A stretch of 5,682 nt of DNA from ZC4RG30 sp031424095 (GCA_031424095.1 JANPGU010000210.1:1-5682); one strand, 5' to 3'; numbered from the stretch's first letter, positions 1 to 4,999 are shown. A program made the numbers and translations. The notes: generated by a model from the letters alone, not told the origin.

Positions 1-1
1 C

Positions 2-178
2 TACTACGACGCGTTTTCGTGGACCCGCTTTGGCATCGACGAATCGCTGCACATGCCGCTGGTGCCGGTCTTTGCAGCCACGTGGATGAACGTCGCCGTG
101 GTGAGCGGATTCGCGCTCTGGATCCTGTATGTCGCCTATCGCTGCCTCAGCACGCACGAGGTGCAGGATGAACTTTAA
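2..178 (+). CDS. C-terminal end of a membrane protein, possibly an ABC-2-type transporter permease (5' end outside window)
   Basis: An open frame enters from the left edge and ends at TAA 176-178, giving the last 58 residues of a longer protein. After a short polar stretch, about 24 mostly hydrophobic residues (roughly 23-46, from FAATWMNVAV to the CLS stretch) form a convincing last transmembrane helix. A short polar tail ending in EVQDEL follows. The visible part has no diagnostic motif. The guess of an ABC-type permease rests on context: it is directly followed, with an 11-base overlap, by a YtrA-family GntR regulator, and such regulators usually sit in operons with ABC transporter genes. 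It could equally be another kind of polytopic membrane protein. That this is real coding sequence is quite certain from the frame and the tight overlap. The function is a weak inference. Confidence 0.6.
   Translation, partial: YYDAFSWTRFGIDESLHMPLVPVFAATWMNVAVVSGFALWILYVAYRCLSTHEVQDEL
158..161 (+). promoter_or_regulatory. Shine-Dalgarno GAGG that fixes the start of the GntR gene
   Basis: GAGG at 158-161 lies six bases before ATG 168. This supports starting the GntR gene at 168 rather than at the in-frame ATG at 129. The 13 extra residues from 129 are an Arg/Ser/Ala-rich, out-of-frame reading of the upstream membrane protein and do not resemble the family. Confidence 0.6.
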
Positions 179-560
179 GCCCAACTATCCGATCTACCTG
201 CAGGTCGCAGACGTCATCTGCGAGAAGCTGCTGAAGGGCGAATGGCGCAATGGCGACAAGCTGCCAGCGCTGAAAGACCTGGCAGTCACCACCTCGGTCA
301 ATCCCAACACCGTCATCAAATCACTGGGCTATCTCGTGGACAACAACATACTCAGCACGCAACGCGGCGTCGGCTATTTCCTCACCGACAACGCCCGGGC
401 CATCACGATGGATCTGAAGCGCAAGCAGTTCGTCGATGAAGTGCTGCCGGAGGTCTTCGCCAGCATGGACCTGCTGGGGCTCGGGATCGACGCGCTGGCA
501 CGCATCTACGAGCAACGACCCCCAGCAGCGGCCGCAAAGGCCGGGAGCAATGGCAAATGA
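168..560 (+). CDS. GntR-family transcriptional regulator, YtrA subfamily
   Basis: This is a 130-residue DNA-binding regulator. Residues about 7-75 form the GntR winged helix: PIYLQVADVICEKLL for the first helix, GDKLPALKDLAV, then the recognition region with the hallmark VNPNTV (about 43-48), and a wing QRGVGYF. In place of a large ligand-binding domain there is only a short helical tail (about 76-120, MDLKRKQFVDEVLPEV onward). That short dimerization tail and the total length are typical of the YtrA subfamily, which usually represses its own operon and associated membrane transport genes. The gene overlaps the upstream membrane-protein stop by 11 bases and the downstream GIN gene by four (ATGA), so all three are probably one translationally coupled operon. 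The effector is unknown. The family call is secure; the operon target is inference. Confidence 0.93.
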   Translation: MNFKPNYPIYLQVADVICEKLLKGEWRNGDKLPALKDLAVTTSVNPNTVIKSLGYLVDNNILSTQRGVGYFLTDNARAITMDLKRKQFVDEVLPEVFASMDLLGLGIDALARIYEQRPPAAAAKAGSNGK

Positions 561-1201
561 ACCAGGGCATACGCTACCTCCGCAACACCGTGTTCGGCCT
601 GTATGGAGCGACCGCGCTTTTTGTCGGACTCAACCGGCTGTACGCCTCGACGCCGGCGCAGACGCCGCAGTGGTTACGCAGCACGATGACGCTGGGTCTG
701 ACCACGCACGAGGAGCCCGAGCCAGTGCCGGCCATGCAGCCCGAGGATCTGGCTGCGCTGCGCAATTTCAGCCGCATACGCGTGTCCGGCGATTTCATTG
801 TCGAGATCGTGGGGGCGTCGACCTACAAGGTGAGCTTCACACCGGCCGCGGGTGGCAAGGCAGAGATCCACGCCAGGCAGGTGGAAGATCTGTTGTCATT
901 GCGCGCAGCTGACGATGACGAGGAAGGTGGCAAGGGCGTGCTGCGAATCGAAATGCCAATGCTTGTGCGGCTCAGCGCACAGGATGTCTCCGAGTTGACC
1001 CTGCGTGGCTTGCAGGCAGAAGAAGTGAGCGTTTCGCTGCACAATGTGGCGAGGGCGCGTCTGCAACAGAACAAGGTCGCGCACTGGAAGCTGTATTCCA
1101 GCGAACCAATGGAAATACCCGTGGACGCGGCCACCCTTGCGGCGGGCAGCCTGCAGACCCAGGGGAACCTGTCGATTCGCTACAGCCTGGAAACCCCTTG
1201 A
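557..1201 (+). CDS. Membrane-anchored GIN-domain (DUF2807-like) protein
   Basis: This 214-residue protein starts with a short basic N-terminus and one hydrophobic helix (about 11-30), which could be an uncleaved anchor or a signal sequence. A linker rich in Pro, Glu and Thr follows (about 31-66). From about residue 69 the pattern FSRIRVSGDFIVEIV opens a GIN-type beta-helical domain (the 'putative auto-transporter adhesin, head GIN domain' family). It continues with alternating short strands such as LRIEMP and LTLRGLQAEEVSVSLHNVARARL to the C-terminus. Family members are predicted to be envelope or surface proteins without known enzymatic activity. An acidic, glycine-rich insertion (ADDDEEGGKG, 118-127) sits between strands. 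Start ATG 557 overlaps the GntR stop as ATGA, indicating translational coupling. The domain call is by pattern and is fairly good; the role (envelope sensing or adhesion) is not shown. Confidence 0.8.
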   Translation: MNQGIRYLRNTVFGLYGATALFVGLNRLYASTPAQTPQWLRSTMTLGLTTHEEPEPVPAMQPEDLAALRNFSRIRVSGDFIVEIVGASTYKVSFTPAAGGKAEIHARQVEDLLSLRAADDDEEGGKGVLRIEMPMLVRLSAQDVSELTLRGLQAEEVSVSLHNVARARLQQNKVAHWKLYSSEPMEIPVDAATLAAGSLQTQGNLSIRYSLETP

Positions 1202-1252
1202 TCGGGAACCACCTTTCCAGACTACAGTCCGACTGATAGCGGCAACTCTGGT

Positions 1253-1259
1253 GGGGAGG
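1253..1259 (+). promoter_or_regulatory. Strong Shine-Dalgarno GGGGAGG of the TraB/GumN-like gene
   Basis: GGGGAGG at 1253-1259 lies four bases before ATG 1264. It is the strongest purine-rich ribosome site in the window and settles this start. The 62-base gap (1202-1263) after the GIN gene shows no convincing sigma-70 promoter or terminator, so read-through from the upstream operon is possible. Confidence 0.65.
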
Positions 1260-1263
1260 TTCA

Positions 1264-2316
1264 ATGCGCAAACAGCTCGCTGCAGCGATAACCTCCGTGG
1301 TTCTGTCGTGCAGCCTCGCGCATTCCACCGAACCGCCCTCGCAGGTCGAGGAGCTGGACACGGTGCTGGTCACCGGCGAGCAACCCGGCCCCGGTCTGTG
1401 GAAGATCTCGAAAGGCGATCACGTGATGTGGTTGCTGGCCAGCTACGGACCATTGCCCAAAGGCATGACCTGGCGTTCGCGTCAGGTCGAAGCCCTGGTT
1501 GCCGAATCACAGGAAGTGCTCTATCCGGGATTCGTCAATGTCAGCGCCGGAATCGGGATTCTCCGCGGCATTACGCTGATTCCCGCTGTCATGAAGGCCG
1601 GCAGGATACCGGCCGGCAGGACACTGAAGGATGTGCTCCCTGCAGACACCTATGCAAAGTGGCTGGCCCTGCGCGTGAGATACATCGGCAAGGATGACGA
1701 CGTGGAGACGTGGCGCCCGTCGATAGCGCTCGGCCAATTGCGCGAAGCCGCGGCAAGGAAGAGCGATCTGCAGGGCGGTCCGCGCGTACGCGAGGTCGTC
1801 AGCAACGCCGCGAAAAAGAACAAGATTCGTATCCACCAGTTGCCCGGCATCAAGCGGCAGGTGAAGGTGGAGAATCCGCGCGGCATGCTCAAGAGCGCGC
1901 GCACGCTGGCGCTGCCAGATCTGGATTGCTTTACCCGGGGACTGGATCTGGTCGAGCCGGAGATCGAAAGGGTGCGAACAATGGGCAATGCCTGGGCGCG
2001 CGGTGACATCCCGAAGCTGCGCAGCCTGAACCGCGTGCGCACGATCAGGGAAGACTGCACCTACGCGCTGATGGCCGCCTTCAATGAAGGGCAGTCCGCG
2101 GACGCGGCCCGTGCGAGGAAGATCTTCGCTGACATCGAATGGCATGCGGAGCAGGGCGCAGTGCAGGTGCAGCAGGACTGGCTCGCCGCCGCGAAGACGG
2201 CGCTCGACCGGAATCGGCTCACCTTCGCGGTGCTGGGCGTGGATGAGGTGTTCAGGTCAGATGGGCCCATCGAGAAGCTGCGGGCCCTGGGATATGGAGT
2301 GGAAGAGCCCCGCTAG
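1264..2316 (+). CDS. Secreted TraB/GumN-like protein lacking both GxxH motifs
   Basis: This 350-residue exported protein has a basic N-terminus (MRK), a hydrophobic core and a likely signal peptidase site near AHS (about 21). Cys16 preceded by VLS could alternatively be a poor lipobox. The fold signature is that of TraB/GumN (TIKI-related) proteins: GLWKISKGDHVMWLLAS (44-60), followed by LPKGMTWRSRQVEALVAESQEVL (64-86), and a C-terminal FAVLGVDEVFRSDGPIEKLRALGYGVE (321-347) matching the usual 'VGxxHLxGxxGxxxxLxxxGY' end. In canonical members the first strand ends in GxxH and the last in GxxH; these histidines belong to the putative metal/active site. Here they read ASYG (59-62) and GVDE (325-328), so both histidines are missing. 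It is probably a non-enzymatic or altered relative. Function unknown; periplasmic or outer-membrane location inferred. Confidence 0.8.
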   Translation: MRKQLAAAITSVVLSCSLAHSTEPPSQVEELDTVLVTGEQPGPGLWKISKGDHVMWLLASYGPLPKGMTWRSRQVEALVAESQEVLYPGFVNVSAGIGILRGITLIPAVMKAGRIPAGRTLKDVLPADTYAKWLALRVRYIGKDDDVETWRPSIALGQLREAAARKSDLQGGPRVREVVSNAAKKNKIRIHQLPGIKRQVKVENPRGMLKSARTLALPDLDCFTRGLDLVEPEIERVRTMGNAWARGDIPKLRSLNRVRTIREDCTYALMAAFNEGQSADAARARKIFADIEWHAEQGAVQVQQDWLAAAKTALDRNRLTFAVLGVDEVFRSDGPIEKLRALGYGVEEPR

Positions 2317-2328
2317 GGCTCTTCCACT
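2298..2328. terminator. Hairpin between convergent genes, probable bidirectional terminator
   Basis: Positions 2298-2310 (AGTGGAAGAGCCC) pair perfectly with 2316-2328 (GGGCTCTTCCACT), a 13-bp stem with a five-base CGCTA loop. The left arm is the last coding sequence (VEEP) of the TraB/GumN-like gene, and its TAG stop lies at the loop/right-arm border (2314-2316). The minus-strand enzyme gene stops 15 bases away at 2343. The position between two converging genes and the strong stem fit a shared terminator. Neither side has a U-tract, so classical intrinsic termination is not assured. Confidence 0.65.
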
Positions 2329-2342
2329 TCCGGCAGCCGGTC

Positions 2343-3179
2343 TTACTTCTTGCGCCTGGCGTCGTAAGTTTGGAGGCCGGGCTTGAAGCTCTTCTCATCA
2401 ATGAACTGACGAATGCCTTCCTTGCGACCGTCATTGTCGAAGAAATTGGCGGCTTCCTGCGCGCGGATCAGGTAGTCCTCCGCGTTGTCGAAAGTCATCT
2501 CGGTAACGCGACGCACGGCATCCTTGGTCGCCTTCAATGCGGCCGGGTTCTTCAGCAGCAGCACATTGGCGATCTCGAGCACGCGCTTTTTCAGATCCTT
2601 GAGCGGCACGGATTCGTTGACCAGCTTCCACTCGGCAGCCTTCTTGCCGCCGATCGCCTCGCCCGTCATGGCGTGATACATGGCATCGCGGAATGAAATC
2701 GAATCGGTAGCCACCTTCGTGGCGCCGCCGCCCGGCAGGATGCCCCAGTTGATTTCCGACAGCCCGAACTTCGCTTCATCAGCGGCGATGGCCAGATCGC
2801 AGGCATACAGAGGGCCATAGGCGCCACCGAAGCACCAGCCATTGACCATGGCGATGGTCGGCTTCTGGTACCAGCGCAGCCGCCGCCACCAGCGATAGGC
2901 TTCGCTTTGTGCCTTGCGCGTGCCTTTGAGGCCCTGCGCTTCGGTCTCGCGGAAGTATTCCTTCAGATCCATGCCGGCGCACCAGGAGTCACCTTCGCCG
3001 GTGAGCACCAGCAGGCCAACGTCGTCGCGGAATTCGAGCTCGTCGATCACTTCATACATGCGGCGATTGAGCGCGGGGCTTTGCGCGTTGCGCTTGTCAG
3101 GGCGGTTGTATTTCACCCAGGCGATGCGGTCTTCGACGGTGAAGCTGACAGTGTCTTTTTCGTTCTGTGTGCCGGCCAT
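2343..3179 (-). CDS. p-hydroxycinnamoyl-CoA hydratase/lyase-like enzyme (feruloyl-CoA hydratase/lyase, crotonase fold)
   Basis: This 278-residue crotonase-superfamily enzyme has the same length and overall sequence as the bacterial hydroxycinnamoyl-CoA hydratase/lyases. Those convert feruloyl-, caffeoyl- or coumaroyl-CoA plus water to the benzaldehyde (for example vanillin) and acetyl-CoA in the cytoplasm. Diagnostic stretches are NRPDKRNAQSPALNRRM (25-41), CAGMDLKEYFRE (67-78, oxyanion loop), KPTIAMVNGWCFGG (106-119), ACDLAIAADEAKFGLSEINWGI (126-147) with the catalytic Glu142, and the C-terminal KSFKPGLQTY. By comparison from memory with the Pseudomonas fluorescens enzyme, Tyr75 and Glu143 (here Glu142) are kept. 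Ser123 is replaced by Gly122, and the phenol-binding Tyr239 by Ile238. The family is clear; exact substrate uncertain. No feruloyl-CoA synthetase or vanillin dehydrogenase is in the window. AGGAG at 3187-3191 (complement) lies seven bases before the ATG. The divergent MarR gene is the likely regulator. Confidence 0.88.
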   Translation of the reverse strand: MAGTQNEKDTVSFTVEDRIAWVKYNRPDKRNAQSPALNRRMYEVIDELEFRDDVGLLVLTGEGDSWCAGMDLKEYFRETEAQGLKGTRKAQSEAYRWWRRLRWYQKPTIAMVNGWCFGGAYGPLYACDLAIAADEAKFGLSEINWGILPGGGATKVATDSISFRDAMYHAMTGEAIGGKKAAEWKLVNESVPLKDLKKRVLEIANVLLLKNPAALKATKDAVRRVTEMTFDNAEDYLIRAQEAANFFDNDGRKEGIRQFIDEKSFKPGLQTYDARRKK

Positions 3180-3186
3180 GTTTTTT

Positions 3187-3191
3187 CTCCT
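3187..3191 (-). promoter_or_regulatory. Shine-Dalgarno AGGAG of the hydratase/lyase gene
   Basis: On the minus strand AGGAG is followed by seven bases (A-rich, ending in C) and then the ATG at 3179. This clear ribosome site contrasts with the divergent MarR gene, which has none upstream of its first start codon. Confidence 0.7.
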
Positions 3192-3193
3192 CG

Positions 3194-3214
3194 ATTGTTA
3201 TAGATTATAACAAT
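3194..3214. promoter_or_regulatory. Perfect palindromic operator for the MarR repressor
   Basis: Left arm ATTGTTATA (3194-3202), spacer GAT, right arm TATAACAAT (3206-3214) form a perfect 9-bp inverted repeat centred at 3204. Length and symmetry fit the operators of MarR-family dimers. It occupies most of the 33 bases between the divergent start codons, covers the -10 box of the enzyme gene, and its last two bases are the first two of the MarR start codon. Binding there should block the enzyme promoter and probably also autoregulate the repressor. The repeat is seen directly; its use by this MarR protein is inference from position and family. Confidence 0.82.
3204..3209 (-). promoter_or_regulatory. 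-10 box TATAAT of the hydratase/lyase promoter
   Basis: The complement of 3204-3209 reads TATAAT, a perfect sigma-70 -10 hexamer inside the palindrome. Transcription would begin near 3197, giving a short leader containing the AGGAG. With a 17-base spacer the -35 would be TTTTCC (complement of 3227-3232), a poor match lying inside the MarR coding region. Confidence 0.55.
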
Positions 3215-3668
3215 GATGGCGTCGAAGGAAAAGCCTCCCCAATTCGAGCCCGCAGTCCTGGTGGACCCGATGGCCGCCCGCATTGGTTATCAGTTGCGGC
3301 GCGTCTCGGTGCTGATGATGGCTGACCTGGGTGAGCGCATGGCGCCCACTGGCCTGCGACCGACCGAGGCCACCATTCTGTTGCTCATCGGCGCCAATGC
3401 CGGCTGTCGCCAGGGCGAAGTGGGCGACACCCTCGGCATCAAGCGCGCCAACATGGTTCCACTTATTGCAGGCCTGATAAAGAAAGGCCTGGTCACGCGG
3501 GCCCGCGCGGACGGTCGTTCGCATGCGCTCACGCTCACCGCTGCCGGTCGTGCGAAAACAACAACGTTCAACAGGCTGCTGGACAAGCAGGAGTCGGATT
3601 TCCATTCGCGTCTCGACCAGAAATCACTCCCAGGCCTTCTGGCTGCCCTGAAGGCCCTGCGCGGGTAG
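3213..3668 (+). CDS. MarR-family transcriptional repressor, probable regulator of the divergent hydroxycinnamate gene
   Basis: From ATG 3213 this is a 151-residue MarR protein. A first dimerization helix covers about residues 20-45 (MAARIGYQLRRVSVLMMADL). LRPTEATILLLIG follows (48-60), then a helix-turn-helix around GEVGDTLGIKRANMVPLIAGLIKKGLV (68-94), a wing with DGRSHALTLTAAG (100-112), and C-terminal dimerization helices. It resembles the repressors beside hydroxycinnamate catabolic genes, which bind aromatic CoA thioesters or acids as inducers; that ligand is inferred from the neighbour only. The start is uncertain. ATG 3213 and 3216 lie in or against the operator with no Shine-Dalgarno, so the gene would be leaderless. 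Met20 (ATG 3270, preceded by GGTGGA at 3260-3265) would still keep the whole fold. Family call secure. Confidence 0.9.
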   Translation: MMASKEKPPQFEPAVLVDPMAARIGYQLRRVSVLMMADLGERMAPTGLRPTEATILLLIGANAGCRQGEVGDTLGIKRANMVPLIAGLIKKGLVTRARADGRSHALTLTAAGRAKTTTFNRLLDKQESDFHSRLDQKSLPGLLAALKALRG

Positions 3669-3712
3669 GTCGAGGACGGCCAGCACCATGGTCCCAGTCC
3701 TACATACCCGCG
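3660..3712 (+). terminator. Imperfect long hairpin after the MarR gene (weak)
   Basis: CGCGGGTA (3660-3667, overlapping the stop) is complementary to TACCCGCG (3705-3712). Inside this, GGAC (3674-3677) can pair with GTCC (3697-3700). The structure has internal unpaired bases and no U-tract. It could be a weak terminator or chance in GC-rich DNA. The rest of the 112-base gap to the lipoprotein start holds no convincing promoter, only a short TTGCA-G-TGCAA palindrome at 3731-3741. Confidence 0.25.
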
Positions 3713-3780
3713 GGCAGCGGCGGATCACCATTGCAGTGCAAACTTCCGCTGTTTGTCTGCAGCAAAAGGTAAATCGAAAA

Positions 3781-4161
3781 ATGAACAAGCAAATCCTCCG
3801 CGGTCTCGGAGCATTCCTTACAGTTACTGCCGCGACTGCATTGGTCGGGTGTAACGAAGACACCAAGGTGCAGACCGTGGTCAAAGCGGCGCCGGTCGCG
3901 CGCGAAGAATGCCATGACGAAACCGTCACGCTTACCCGCCAGCCCAAGGACAAGAATCAGATCGCTGGCACCGCAGTCGGCGCCGTGATCGGCGGCCTGC
4001 TGGGCAACCAGATCGGCAAGGGTGATGGCAAGAAGCTGGCCACCGCCGGTGGTGCCGTGGCCGGCGGATATGCCGGCAACAAGATCCAGGAAAACGCGCA
4101 GGAAAAGAACACGTATACGGAAACGAAGCGCGTGTGCAAGACCGTTTACGACAACGGCTAA
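3781..4161 (+). CDS. Glycine-zipper 2TM-domain lipoprotein (17-kDa surface antigen-like)
   Basis: This is a 126-residue envelope lipoprotein. The start at 3781 is chosen because it gives a clean lipoprotein signal: MNKQ, a hydrophobic core, and lipobox LVGC with the lipidated Cys24. An in-frame ATG at 3688 would bury this signal behind 31 polar residues. Asn at +2 favours the outer membrane by the usual sorting rule. Residues about 61-102 form a glycine zipper, IAGTAVGAVIGGLLGNQIG, then GAVAGGYAGNKIQ, with glycines every four residues as in the 2TM zipper family that inserts into or packs against membranes. Cys44 and Cys119 flank the zipper and could form a disulfide. Many relatives continue for 30 or more residues with a beta-rich 'GYDVTY' end; this one stops at VYDNG. 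AAAGG at 3765-3769 is a ribosome site with a rather long spacing (11). Function structural or unknown. Confidence 0.87.
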   Translation: MNKQILRGLGAFLTVTAATALVGCNEDTKVQTVVKAAPVAREECHDETVTLTRQPKDKNQIAGTAVGAVIGGLLGNQIGKGDGKKLATAGGAVAGGYAGNKIQENAQEKNTYTETKRVCKTVYDNG

Positions 4162-4168
4162 CCTTGCG

Positions 4169-4192
4169 TGTTCGCGTCCTGAGTGTCGAACA
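4169..4192 (+). terminator. Small stem-loop after the lipoprotein gene (weak)
   Basis: TGTTCG (4169-4174) pairs with CGAACA (4187-4192) around a 12-base loop, seven bases after the lipoprotein stop. There is no U-tract. Its right arm shares two bases with the larger inverted repeat at 4191-4223, so the two RNA structures would compete slightly. A terminator or read-through control role is only a possibility. Confidence 0.25.
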
Positions 4193-4223
4193 TCCGCGCA
4201 GTTGAACGTACACTGCGCGGATG
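4191..4223. repeat. 12-bp perfect inverted repeat that includes a start codon
   Basis: CATCCGCGCAGT (4191-4202) is the exact reverse complement of ACTGCGCGGATG (4212-4223), with a nine-base spacer. The last three bases of the right arm are the ATG of the hot-dog protein gene. In RNA the start codon would be locked in a GC-rich stem; in DNA the repeat could be an operator. It might also terminate transcription of the lipoprotein gene 29 bases upstream, although no U-tract follows. Confidence 0.7.
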
Positions 4224-4946
4224 GCGAACCCTCCCCCGCTTCGAGTTGCCGCCCGCTTCTGCGGTCCACCCACTTCCGCGAACGGCGGGTACATGTGCGG
4301 GATGGTCGCCGCTGCAACAGGGCAGCTGGTGACGGTGCGGCTGCTCCGGCCGCCGCCACTCGATACCGACATGACTTTGCATCTGGAGGATGGCGTCTGG
4401 CACGTTGATCACGGCGCGGATCGCATCGTGGAAGCACGGCCTGCAAATCTTGATGACCTGACATTGCCGCAGGCGCCAAGCTACGCCGTGGCAGTAGAAG
4501 CGGCGCGCCATGCGCCGTGGTCAGATCCGGCACAGCATCCCTGTCCCGGGTGCTTCGTCTGCGGCCCATTGCGGTCAGCGGGTGACGGCTTGCGGCTGTT
4601 CGCGGGCGCAGTCCCCGCGCAGACATTCGTCGCTACGGGCTGGGTGCCTGATGCATCACTGGCGAGCACGGACGGCACGATTGCGCCGGAGTTCATCGCC
4701 GCGGCGCTGGATTGTCCCGGCTTCCAGTCCATGCAGACCGGTCTGAAGCCCTACCTGCTGGGCGAATTCACCTGCCGCATCGACCGACCCGTGCGTGCCG
4801 GCGAGCACTGCGTCATCGTCGGCTGGAAGATCGAGGTGAAGGGTCGCCGGCATATTGTCGGCACCTCGCTCCATGACAAGGACGGAGCGCGTTGCGCCAT
4901 CGCCAAGGGTGTGTGGATCGAGCCCCGGGACCCGGCCAGCGCCTGA
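4221..4946 (+). CDS. Putative tandem hot-dog-fold thioesterase-like protein
   Basis: This 241-residue cytoplasmic protein has no signal peptide or membrane helix. Near the N-terminus, FCGPPTSANGGYMCGMVAAA (13-32) resembles the loop and central helix of acyl-CoA-binding hot-dog proteins, in which an NGG element caps the helix. A second possible central helix, DGTIAPEFIAAALDCPGF (151-168), followed by strands LLGEFTCRID, EHCVIVGWKIEVKGRRHIVGTSLHD and ARCAIAKGVWIE, suggests two hot-dog units in one chain. Between them lies a cysteine cluster CPGCFVCGP with Cys108, Cys111 and Cys114. The catalytic residue and substrate cannot be named. ATG 4221 is the only start that keeps the NGG region, since an in-frame TGA lies at 4203-4205. 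No Shine-Dalgarno precedes it, and it sits in an inverted repeat. The fold is inferred by pattern; 'hypothetical protein' would be the cautious label. Confidence 0.7.
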   Translation: MANPPPLRVAARFCGPPTSANGGYMCGMVAAATGQLVTVRLLRPPPLDTDMTLHLEDGVWHVDHGADRIVEARPANLDDLTLPQAPSYAVAVEAARHAPWSDPAQHPCPGCFVCGPLRSAGDGLRLFAGAVPAQTFVATGWVPDASLASTDGTIAPEFIAAALDCPGFQSMQTGLKPYLLGEFTCRIDRPVRAGEHCVIVGWKIEVKGRRHIVGTSLHDKDGARCAIAKGVWIEPRDPASA

Positions 4947-4951
4947 GTTTC

Positions 4952-4976
4952 GCGGGTGCCGGGAATTGCGACCCGC
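4952..4976 (+). terminator. Short stem-loop after the hot-dog gene (weak)
   Basis: GCGGGT (4952-4957) pairs with ACCCGC (4971-4976) around a 13-base loop, five bases after the TGA at 4944-4946 and directly before the -10 box of the tRNA. No U-tract follows. It might limit read-through into the tRNA gene, but six base pairs with this loop could be chance. Confidence 0.25.
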
Positions 4977-4982
4977 TAGAAT
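4977..4982 (+). promoter_or_regulatory. -10 box TAGAAT of the tRNA promoter
   Basis: TAGAAT matches the sigma-70 -10 consensus at five of six positions and lies 17 bases before the first base of the tRNA. The following CT-rich, then C-rich discriminator is typical of stable-RNA promoters. No good -35 hexamer is visible at 16-18 bases upstream. With the tRNA truncated, this promoter now points into the mobile element. Confidence 0.5.
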
Positions 4983-4999
4983 GCTTGCCCTCCCCCGGC

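Noticed and set aside
129..167. Extended start of the GntR gene at ATG 129
   Set aside because: The extra 13 residues are an out-of-frame reading of the upstream membrane-protein gene; ATG 168 has a ribosome site and begins the conserved domain.
1202..1263. Promoter between the GIN gene and the TraB/GumN-like gene
   Set aside because: No pair of -35/-10 hexamers with acceptable spacing could be supported.
1507..2145. Minus-strand frame of 212 codons inside the TraB/GumN-like gene
   Set aside because: It is a shadow of the GC-rich coding frame; the plus strand has signal peptide, ribosome site and family pattern.
3688..3780. Upstream start of the lipoprotein gene at ATG 3688
   Set aside because: It would put 31 polar residues before a complete lipoprotein signal peptide and lipobox.
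3700..4626. Long minus-strand frame of 308 codons across the lipoprotein and hot-dog genes
   Set aside because: It is Arg/Pro/His-rich, has no family resemblance and lies antisense to two genes with clear protein signatures.
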